NCBI GenBank assembly: GCA_014529385.2
Contig: CM043949.1
Location: 113,897,477 to 113,961,476, forward strand
DNA from: Adiantum capillus-veneris
Lineage: Eukaryota > Streptophyta > Polypodiopsida > Polypodiales > Pteridaceae
Direction of reading: 5' to 3'
DNA length: 64,000 nucleotides
A model generated the notes under the pieces. The model was given only the letters and a program-made list of their open reading frames with translations, made no database searches and was not told where the DNA came from. Positions 22,564-31,324 of the stretch are shown in pieces. The stretch's first letter is position 1, and each line of letters begins with the position of its first letter. The translations under genes were made by a program, and so were the position numbers.

Positions 22564-23493
22564 TTAGCACATCCACAAGAGGTCGTCGCCTTTCATGGGC
22601 TCTACCTTTCCTTCGTTGCTCAGCACGTACGAGGTGATGGCGACGCGTCTGACCACTCCCAGCCTCTTGGCTAACAACAATTGCAGGTAATTTCCGTAGT
22701 CGGCGTGTTGCATGAATTCTACTCCATTCAGTTGCAACTCGTCCCCAGCCCACTGGGTTTCTCCCGTGGTAGAGAGCTTCTTCAGGATAAGTTGTACAGG
22801 GAGAGGAGGAAGATCCTCCACTCTCTTTCCAAAACAGCGAGAGCAGTAGCCGAACCACTCTTCTCTAGGACATGGGAATCTTCTTACCACTTCTTCTTCT
22901 GGATTGTCGAAGTGGATTGGTAGCACTTGCATGCGTCGTGCAAATCAGTAGGCGACCTTTCGCCGCTTAGCTTCGGATGACTTTCTCTTTGGCAAACTGG
23001 GTACAACCCGGCTTTCTGAGCTTGAAGCACTTGCTTGGCCAGATGCTTCTCCCGTCGGGGTCATGTGTTTCCAGACTTGCTTATCTTCTCCTTGCCTTTG
23101 GCTCGAGCAGCCCCTTTAGGCCACTTTGGAGTTATAACTTTGACTGTAGTTTCTTTAGGGAAAAGAGGTCTCACCGTTTGATTCCCTTCCTTGATGTGAA
23201 TGACTTCTTTGCGATGAATGTCAATGTAGATGACTTCAGCCCTTTCGCTGCCTTCGTTGGTGGCACTCATTGACAGTGTGCCTTGGTTGACAACAGTGAT
23301 GGCACTTCACCGACCTCCCACCTGATGCTCTCAATTTATAGTTAGAACGAGCGACACGAGATGGAGAATTTACCTCTTGAATGCTGACGACACTGCAGCC
23401 TGGCAGTAGCACCTCAATGAAGGCGGGTAGTGCCTCCTTCGTCTCTTCTTCTTCCGTCCTCCAGTTAAGAAATTCCTTCAGCCATTCGTCCAT
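22564..23493 (-). pseudogene. Zinc-knuckle reading frame upstream of Gag in element B
   Basis: Three minus-strand frames join across frame changes. The first is MDEWLKEFLNWRTEEEETK…LPGCSVV… ending in the CCHC knuckle CHHCCQPRHTVNEC (23236-23493). The second is a charged Lys/Arg-rich middle (23061-23270). The third is a 122-codon block, MQVLPIHFDNPEEEVVRR…CPREEWFGYCSRC…WMC (22564-22932). The frame changes may be real mutations or programmed; I cannot tell. The last block contains a CPREEW…YCSRC pair that could bind zinc. A nucleic-acid-binding role is inferred from the CCHC knuckle only. I do not recognise the rest. It lies between the 5' LTR and the Gag-like gene, where ordinary Ty3 elements have only a leader. 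Confidence 0.5.
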
Positions 23494-23549
23494 GATTGAT
23501 AGTGGGCGTCACTTTCAGCATTGTAAACTGAAGGGTCTTAGAAAGCCCT

Positions 23550-23568
23550 CCTCCGTGGGGGCACCAAA
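23550..23568 (-). other. Putative primer-binding site of element B
   Basis: In element orientation TTTGGTGCCCCCACGGAG directly follows the 5' LTR end CCCGTCA. The TGG(T)GCCC pattern fits a tRNA 3' end with CCA, but I cannot assign the tRNA. Confidence 0.55.
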
Positions 23569-23779
23569 TGACGGGAGCAAAGCGAACTCCGAACCCCGAC
23601 GGCCTCTAAAACACCGGGGACCGAATGGCGCGCCTCGAGCCTGTCATGGTAAAGCAAACAGGGGGCACCACCTAACTTTAGCGGCTAGGACGCAAACAAC
23701 ACACCACCATAACAAAGTTTTCATCCAAGAGAGATGGATGCTTTGGTAGTAATGATGAAGAGGAAGGGGAATGAGATCA

Positions 23780-23836
<57 letters not shown>

Positions 23837-25140
23837 AGTAGCTTAGTACTTAGGCACCACAGAAGGATGGCGAATCCGCACACCCTTCACACATACACAA
23901 GCTCACTCCAAACACAAGACTAGGTGGCGATTCCGCACACCTCACATGGGCAAAACATTGCAAGAAAACATACTCACAAAACCTCAAGCTTTATTTAGAG
24001 AATAAGGCGATGAAATGGGGGGTATAGGGTAGGGGAAAGAGAAGGGAGAGAGTGGTAGAGCACATGGATGATAGGTGGGAGTGGATGGCGAAGACTCGCA
24101 CGAGGGTTATGGCCATCATCCTTCATTTAGTTGCGCTTCATCTTCCATAGCCAAGGGTGTAGAGGTCATGCTCAAGACAAGCATGGTGATTGCGGTGATG
24201 GTGATGGTGTGGGTGTGTGTGTGTGTGTGTGCACTAGGCACACACAATGCATAGTGTGTTCTTTGGTGATGTTGTGTGTGTTTAGTGTGATGGTGACCCC
24301 TCTTTATATAGGGGAGGAGGGGGGAGAGATTCTAGAATTTAGAAATGAAGAAATCATTATCTACATAAGCCATGTGACTGTGGGCCCCACTTGTCTGGCT
24401 GTGTGTATATGTGCCAGAGCAGCAGTCTCATGAGAGAGAGACTAAGAGAGAGAGATGGGTGAATGGAAAAAAGAGAGGTGACATGGAGAATAAAGTAACT
24501 ACAAGAGGGGAGAGAGGGGAGTGTGTTCAGAGGTGAATCTGTGTGCAGATGTGTGTGAACACAAGAAAATTAGGTAACCACTGGGTGGGGATGGGTCTGT
24601 GGGCACCTTTTTCAGTGAAACTGAGTGTGTGTGAGTGTGGGGGAGGCCATCTGGCTACAAGACAAGAGAGATTTTGAATTTTAGAGAGAGAGGGGGGTAT
24701 TTGGGTCATGGGATATGATAGGAGAGAGAAAGAGGGGGTGGGGTATACTATTTTGGAAGATAGGGTAAGTTGCATGTGAGTTAGGGTGCATTATTGGTGA
24801 GTTATAATGCATTATTGGTGAGAGGTGGGGTAGCTTGAGGGGAGAGAGAAAGGAGAAAGGACAAGGGGAAGAGAGAGGGGGCTGACCTTTTGAGTGGAGG
24901 AGAGGAAAAGGGACACCCGGCGGGGCAACAGTGAAGAAAAAGGAGGCAAGGTGGGGATGGGCTACCCCGCAGGCATGAGGTGGCCTATTTTACCTTTCTT
25001 ATATATTTACATAATCATACTTTATTTTTTTCTTACTTTTTCCAATGCCTTTTATCACTCCCTCCCTAAGAGGGGGTTTTCATGGGGTGGGGACGAGAGA
25101 AGAGGGGTATGGGAGCTTGGCTTGTGAAAAGCCCCCATCA
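23569..25140 (-). repeat. 5' LTR of element B
   Basis: 1572 bp, about 99.5% identical by eye to the copy at 18201. It contains a GA microsatellite at about 23783-23833. As the 5' LTR in element orientation it should hold the promoter. Confidence 0.95.
24302..24312 (-). promoter_or_regulatory. TATA box of the 5' LTR of element B
   Basis: CCCCTATATAAAGAGG read on the minus strand. Transcription would start roughly 30 bp further toward lower coordinates and leave about 700 bp of transcribed LTR before the primer site. Confidence 0.6.
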
Positions 25141-25144
25141 ATAG

Positions 25145-26263
25145 CAACGCTATACGTTTTTAATGAAAAGGTTTCATTGTTTGTACTTAGAGGTGATTAA
25201 GATTTCACCTTCTATTATGGTTCAAACATTTCAGGGATTGCAGCAGAAAGTATTTAGTTTCTTTTCAGAACTATTTACATTCTTCTTTACTGTGTGCTAG
25301 GAGCATCACATTCGCCATCCGTCTTGGCAAGAATGATCATGGATATACAGGTTCGGATCTGTTTTTTGCTAAATGCATGCACACTAGGTGTTATGTGTCC
25401 TAGTGTTTACCAAAGGTTGATTTGAAGCGGCATGCATATTCATCACATTAATGCTCTGAAGCATTTTGCACTCTATGTGCAGTATCCCTATGAGATTACT
25501 TTGGATCTACCAATCACCCATAGAGGTCATGGCTCGGTTTGAGTGCTTGTGGATCTTTCAAGTTAACCATGATGGTTATTCAGGACATTGTTGATTACTC
25601 AACAATGTTGTACGACCTTGTGATCCCTGTTTACTCGTCATTTGGGAAGACTGTCGGTAAATCGTGGAGAACAACACCTCAATACTGTTAGTATCCAAAG
25701 AGGATAGGCAGATTCAAAGTGTAATCTTGTGCTAAAGGATATGCAACATGCATACCTTAGCACCAAGCAATCCAATTAGTAAGAATTTAATTCTCTAGTT
25801 GGAGTTTTCTTACCATAAGTTAAAGCATTTTTATGACTAGGTTTCGTCTCTTCGTGCATAATTTAGGTTCTTAACCGTGAACACCAGTTATGCTGGGGTT
25901 GTTTACTAATGAAAATTGAGAACAAGTCAAGGACTTATATTTTGTCGACAAGTTACGTCAGCCAATTACTTTCATGGAAAGTGAAAAGAGGTACTCTTTC
26001 GGGTATATCTTTGTTGTGATAACTCATTTAGCATGCTCATGTGCATTCTAAAATGGAGCCTACACACTATGCTGGATAGGTGCCAATAACATAAGATGGT
26101 TGTAAATGGACAACAATGTGGAAAATCAAGATGTTACTCTTGGTTTCATTGGACCTCCTACTAAATTGTGTTCCGGTCAAGCAACCAGCTTGATCCATGA
26201 AGGATTCCACAGTGGAAAATATTAGTGTCTCACCACTCTTGTTTTTGAGGACGAAAACGCTTC
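25145..26263 (+). other. Non-coding interior of element A, right part
   Basis: No gene. The last 70 bp carry the chromodomain-like tail EGFHSGKY…LTTLVFEDENASRR with one stop. Otherwise only short frames are seen. Confidence 0.6.
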
Positions 26264-26275
26264 TCGAAGGGGGGA
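26264..26275 (+). other. Polypurine tract of element A
   Basis: CGAAGGGGGGAG just before the 3' LTR. The preceding TTTTTGAGGACGAAAA is shared with element C at about 34220. Confidence 0.85.
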
Positions 26276-26279
26276 GTAA

Positions 26280-26435
26280 TGTCAAGCCTAAGGTAGGATG
26301 GGCCAAGGCAAAGGGTCAACTCCGGATACAAATGCAATATAGGGGCTATATGTAGCTAAGAGCCAGAGGGCCAGGGGTATATATATAAGTAGGTTGGGTG
26401 GCTATGAGCGTGTCTATCTTCCCTATGTACTTTTA
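26280..26435 (+). repeat. 3' LTR of element A
   Basis: 156 bp, TGTCAAGCCTAAGG…ACTTTTA. It contains TATATATAAG. The terminal dinucleotide is TA where the 5' LTR has CA. Confidence 0.85.
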
Positions 26436-26737
26436 CCACAGGCTTGACACAATTAGTACTCCAATCATAAGGCATACCATGTTGAAGTGCAAGGTTGAAC
26501 ATATCACACATCCACTTGTGTAAAATCTCCCATCCATTCAATCATTTTTGGCTTGATACCTTGAAGATCTCTCGCTTTGGGAGTACCCAACTTTTTTAGT
26601 CCATCGCATACATCCTCAAAATTTAAAGAGGACATATATGGGATTAAACCATAAAATGACAATTTTCCAGCATTTGGTTGCTCATATAGTTGCCTATAAT
26701 GTGTGTATGCAATCACAGTCTCTTTTTGATAGAGCAA
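26436..26737 (-). pseudogene. RTE-like LINE reverse transcriptase, N-terminal part
   Basis: On the minus strand: the LINE linker IPYMSSLNFEDVCDGLKKLG, then KARDLQGIKPKMIEWMG, then LALQHGMPYDWSTNCVKPVV, which runs into the 3' LTR of element A. The sense continues at 13996 with the KRGD…NNYRTI motif, so the two parts are one LINE split by A. The left edge at 26737 abuts CACTA coding sequence, so the LINE is 5'-truncated there. Confidence 0.8.
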
Positions 26738-29211
26738 CTACAAGACCTGCGTTATTGATCTCATGGTCTAGAGATTGAAGGTCAAACTCCGCAAGTAGAT
26801 ATTGATCCAACTTCATCCCAAAGAAGACGATTTTCAAACGAGCAGCCATCGACTGAGTCCTCCCAACTAATACCTAATGCGGCATTTTAAGAAGTAGATA
26901 TGGAGCAGATATTGGACGGGTTCTTTGACATGGATTCCAACATAGAAGGCGACAACATTGAACGCAGTACTATGGACCAACCTCAGCCATCTTGTTCATA
27001 TTGACGGCATGATAGCAACGATAAAGAGGGTGATATGATGCAAAGTCTTGCATACATGCCGCTCTACACTGGTGCAAAAATCTCAATTGTCCATACGACG
27101 TTGGCAATGCTTAATTTGTAATTTGCCTACGGTTGGTCTGACGCCTCAACACAGAGATTTTCAAGTAAATACATTGTATCCTAAGCATGATAAAGTAAAA
27201 ATTATAGTTCATATAAAGTGATCAAAGGGCTGACTTGTTCATGTAACGACAGGTTGCTCAATGAGAAAATCTTGCGAGAAGGGAATCACATGCCCCCTAC
27301 CCATCTTGCCGCTAAAAAGCTTCTTACTAATTTGGGCATGGATTATCACAAAATACATGCATGTCCTAATGATTGTATACTTTTTTGCAATCAGCATGAA
27401 AACTTGGGATAGTGTCCCAATTGTGGATCAAACAGGTACAGGGAGGACACACAAGGAAAATGTATCCCTGCAAAGGTCCTTCAACACTTTCCTATCATTC
27501 CAAGAATAAAGAGCATGTTCAGGTGCAAGTCGATAGCCGCTTTGATGACATGGCACTCAAATACTAGATCGATAGATGATGTGATGTGGGTATGTGCTAG
27601 CTCTCGTGCATGGAAGCACATAGAGGAAAGTTAGCCTACATTTAAGAACGAGCTTCGATGTATTAGCTTTGGTCTGGCAATGGACGGAGTAAACCCATTC
27701 GGATTATGGACTTCGTCATGGAGCACGTGGCCTATTTGTCTGGCTAATTTATAATCTTCCACCATGGCTCGCTATCAAGAAGGGCTATCTCTTGTTGTCA
27801 TTGATTGTCCCAGGAAAGTACAAAGCAAAGAACATGGACGTCTATCTGACACCATTTATAGAAGATCTCCAAATCTTGTGGATAGGAATCGATGTGGTTG
27901 ATATGTCCGAACCAATCGGACGATGGAATGTACATGTGCAAGGCATTCTCATGTGGACCATGCACGATTGGCCACGCTTTGGTGAGTGCTCAGGTAAGTG
28001 CCTTTAAAACCCTCACAAAACATGTGATTCCTGGCTATGCCAATGCTTTTATATTTTGATTTTGTGATGTTTTAGGCTTGAGTTACTCGGGCAATCATAC
28101 ATGTCCCAAATGTGGTCCTCGACTTGGCTTCCGCCGCTCTGCGCATTTGAGCAAGACAGTTTACAAGAAGCATGGTATATTTTTTCCTGAAGGACATGAG
28201 CTACATGGACCAAACATATGCAAACATGACATGCATCCACTGAAAGCGAGTGATTGGAAAAACATGTGGCTGGAGAGGGGAGATTGGATGCCACCTCGAA
28301 TGAAAAGACTTTCTATTTTCCATGAACTCTTGTACTGGAGTAACCTGTTGATTAATCATTTGCTTGACCCAATGCACATCTTCAAGAATGTGGGGGAGAT
28401 CATATGGAAAACCATCATTGGAAAAAGGGAGAGCAAGGATCAAAGAGATGACCTGTAGGCTGTGGGTCGAATGACAGAGATGTGGCCTCGATTTAAACCC
28501 AATGGAAAGTTTGCTATACCAAAAGGTCCATGGGTTCTGAGTTGTGAAAAAGAGAAACAAGTGAAGAAACTATATCTTCATTCAAGACTCCCACAAGGTG
28601 CATGCAAAGTTTGAAAACGGCTTTTACAAGAGATGATAATCTCAGTGGTCTTAAGTCCCACGATTGGCACAAAGTTTTACAGTTCATCTTACCAATTGCC
28701 ATAAAGGGTTGTTTGACAGATGACATTAGAAGAACAATTTACAAAATCAGTGAATTGGTACGCTGGATTAGTTCAAAAGAGAAGAGAAGACAACATCGAT
28801 GCAGCACGCTTAAATGCTATTGAAGCAGTGTGCATGGTGAAGAAGTACTTTTCAACAAACATTCTTACCATCCAAATGCATGTACTTGTGCATGTGGTCG
28901 ATGAAGTTGAAGTTGCTGGGGTGGTCCATAGCAGGTGGATGTTCTTCTTGGAGAGATTTATGAAGACTTTAAAGGGTTTTGTTTTTCAAAGGGCTTGCCC
29001 CAAGGGTAGCATGGCCGAAGGATGGCTTGTACAAGAGTCTCTTGTCCTCATCAGTGATTTTTTGGCCTCAATTGATCCAGAGGTGCCCCGAATGTGGACT
29101 ACTGAGGTCAACGTCAAGGTGACAGGGGATGAGCCACACGGACAAGGCATCATTAGGAAGATGGAAATCACAATACAAGAAAAGGTTATGAGGTTTTGCC
29201 TTCTCAACTCA
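26738..29211 (+). pseudogene. CACTA Tnp2-type transposase, N-terminal and core part
   Basis: Landmarks in order, in shifting frames: PLYTGAKISIVHTTLAM near 27060; AAKKLLTNLG…KIHACPNDCILF (27290-27390); MTWHSNTRSIDDVMW…CISFGLAMDGVNPFG…STWPI (27545-27740); VPGKYKAKNMDVYL…ILMWTMHDWP (27800-27980). A GT-AG intron of 82 bp follows at 27994-28075. Then come GNHTCPKCGPRLGF, LLDPMHIFKNVGEIIW (28365-28400), GLKSHDWHK and the DUF4218-type block FFLERFMKTLKGFVFQRA and GSMAEGWLVQES (28940-29040). These are the standard Tnp2 domains of plant CACTA elements. The frame breaks at element C's insertion point (29212) and resumes at 34396. Confidence 0.85.
27994..28075 (+). other. Intron in the CACTA transposase
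   Basis: CAG|GTAAGTGCC … GTTTTAG|GC, 82 bp. It separates the TMHDWPRFGECSG block from the CPKCG block, which are close together in intronless relatives. Confidence 0.7.
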
Positions 29212-29216
29212 GACAT

Positions 29217-29339
29217 TGTAAGGACATGGGTCCTACAGGCAAGGCCACCGGCACGGACGGACTGTGTGTATGCCAAGGGGAGGCTATAAGATAGCACGAT
29301 TGGGTGGAGACTAGCATAGGCATTACCGTCGCCCTTTCA
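29217..29339 (+). repeat. 5' LTR of element C
   Basis: 123 bp, TGTAAGGACATGG…GCCCTTTCA, with the TATA-like GGCTATAAGATAG. It ends in the same CTTTCA + C + primer-site layout as element A. Confidence 0.9.
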
Positions 29340-30153
29340 CTAGTATCCCAGCTGTTTTTGGAGAAGGGGAAAAGCGGGTTGCATGTGCATGCGACGTGCT
29401 GCTTCTCTCCCACGTTCTGTAGACATTGACATCTTCGTTGTGTAGCAAAAAGAAGACGGACACATTTTCTTGTGCGTAGTGCGCATGGACACCAACGACA
29501 GTCGATCTCGACCGGCCTATCTACACCCAACCAAGGCGGGCGACCAAGGTAAACTCGACGGCACTGAGGCTCCGAAAACTTTTGTTGGCATGGTTGGCTA
29601 CGCATGTAGGAAGGCCCGCTTTACCCTTGCATGAAGGAGGGTTGAACCCACCCCATGAAGGTAAGAGGCCAACACTTTACCATCAAGCTATTGACCCTTG
29701 TTGTGCATAACAAGGAAAGATAGCATACTTGTGTTGAAAGGAAAACTAGAAGGAAAGCGAAAGCTTCAAACTTCAAGGAAGTAGCTTCACCCTTCCTTTT
29801 CACTTCTTGGAGGAAGGCAAGTTTTCCTCCAAAAATTCTTTTTTCCTCAAGGAAGTAGCTTCAAAGTGAACAAAAGTCTTCACAAAAACGACGAGTTTTT
29901 GTGAAGAATCAACAAAGGTGTTCTTACGACGAACGACACGTGAAGCGCTCCAATTTCTCGCAAGGCGAGGTTTGCATGCAACGCAAATTGCGGAGCATAA
30001 AAAAACACAAAGACTTCAATTTCACAAGGTACAAGTTGACATTTTTTTTCTCTCTTTGCATTACTATGTGTTTACCATGGCCCATCTACACACACGTTTT
30101 ATTTTGAGCACGTAGATCAAAATCAGGGCACCACGTGTGCGACTGACACTAAT

Positions 30154-31290
30154 ATGCATGATGATGATGATCTAGGAGATCATGGCCTTGTAGATATGGC
30201 TGCTTTCAAGGCTTTGGAAAATCGCCAAAGCGTACTTGAATGCAACCTCTCTGAACTTAATGCAAATGTTACCAATCTTATGGAGTTACTTGTGAAATTT
30301 ATAAATTCACAGACAACTCAAGGAGTCACAAGTGGCAGGTTCAAGGGAACCAAGCTTGCACGACTCAAGGAGTCCAAGAGACAAGTGCCGTAGAAGATGT
30401 AGAAGGTAGCAATGCATTACTTAAGAATATCACCATTCCTGAGTTTCACGGGGAAGAGCGTGATCGCAACAAGGATGCGATCAATACGTTCTTACACAAA
30501 TGGAGTGATATTCATAGATTGAGACACACCCCGGATATAAAGATGGATGTGAAAACAAGTCTATCTCTTAAAGGCAAGGCCTATAAGTGGTGGATGAAAT
30601 TTCCAATAGATGCTCGTCCTCCATCTTAGACTGCGTTTCAAGCTTCTTTCTCCAAAGAGTTTTTGGATTCTAATGAAGAAGATAAGAATTGGTTAGGATG
30701 GGATGCATGCCGCATGTCTGGCTTCTCTCTCACATAGTACCTTTCGAAGTATTGGGAAATCATATTAAAACTAGAAGGTCTAGATGAATTCCAAAAGATG
30801 CGAGGTTTTAATAGGGGTCTTGACAAAGGCTATCGTCTTCATGTCAAGACCCAGCATCCAAAAACTTTGGAAGAAGCCATCAGTCATGCCCAAAGATATG
30901 ATGATGACCAAGAGAGGGAAAGAAATGTTCCCTGCTCTAAGAATACTTTTTCTAAGAGCAATGTAGCTAAGAGCCAAAGGCGACGTAGATCTCCCACACG
31001 TTCCAAGAGGAATAAGAAACAATCTACATCTCCATGCCCACAAGAGGCTAAGAAGCCTAAGCAATCATGAGATACTCCACGTGGGTCTCTCAACAATGTT
31101 GATTTTGAGCATGCAAAGAAAGACAATTTGTGTTTTAGATGTCTTTCGGACCAACATAACAAGAAAGATTGTCCTCTCTTACAAGGCAAAGAAAAGGCCA
31201 TGCACACGGTGCAACGCCTCACATTAGATTCATCTCCTAAATATTGTGATGTAGAGGTTCTTCATATGGAAGAAAAACATGTGATGTAGA
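30154..31290 (+). pseudogene. Gag of element C, frameshifted
   Basis: It begins MHDDDDLGDHGLVDMAAF (30154) with a short coiled-coil (ENRQSVLECNLSELNANV). It continues in other frames as AINTFLHKWSDIHRLRH…KTSLSLKGKAYKWWM (30480-30600), LEGLDEFQKMRGFNRGL…KTLEEAISHAQRYD (30770-30900) and a basic Arg/Ser/Lys tract. It ends in the knuckle CFRCLSDQHNKKDC (31132-31170). This is a complete Ty3 Gag outline with several frameshifts and two stops. Confidence 0.8.
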
Positions 31291-31324
31291 GGTTCTTCAT
31301 ATGGAAGATTTATCTACCTCGCTC

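Larger units (their letters stand above)
18201..25140 (-). mobile_element. LTR element B: young, gag-like, pol-less, minus strand
   Basis: Two LTRs of about 1.57 kb (18201-19769 and 23569-25140) differ at only about eight bases plus small indels. ATAG flanks both sides (18197-18200 and 25141-25144) as a target duplication; it is 4 bp rather than the usual 5. In element orientation (minus) a putative primer site TTTGGTGCCCCCACGG follows the 5' LTR, and a purine tract AAAAGGGGAGGGCTAA precedes the 3' LTR. The 3.8-kb interior encodes, in order, a zinc-knuckle frame, a 646-aa Gag-like protein and a membrane-segment ORF. No protease, reverse transcriptase, RNase H or integrase motif occurs. It must be non-autonomous for reverse transcription and integration yet keeps a long open Gag. 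It is inserted in element A. Confidence 0.9.
13997..26435 (+). mobile_element. LTR element A: non-coding chromovirus relative, interrupted by B
   Basis: The LTRs are about 150 bp (13997-14146 and 26280-26435) and start TGTCARGCCTAAGGTAGG. A tRNA-iMet primer site (14148) follows the left LTR, and a purine tract CGAAGGGGGGAG (26264-26275) precedes the right LTR. Removing nested element B leaves about 5.2 kb of interior with no pol or gag frames. Just before the purine tract a frame reads LVFEDENASRRGE, matching the chromodomain tail of element C (FVFEDEN…). So A appears to be a non-autonomous derivative of a chromovirus that could be mobilised by C-like partners. It lies inside the LINE (12953-13996 and 26436-26737). 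I found no target duplication: the left flank is GAAAA and the right flank CCACA. Confidence 0.8.

Noticed and set aside
26280..26449. TGTCAAGCC … GGCTTGACA as terminal inverted repeats of a DNA transposon
   Set aside because: The left half is the LTR start of element A and the right half is LINE coding sequence (…CVKP…); the match is coincidental.
28459..28719. Separate gene between CACTA transposase frames
   Set aside because: Translation in the other frames (PKGPWVLSCEKEK…, GLKSHDWHK) continues the Tnp2 transposase, so this is a frameshift and not a new gene.
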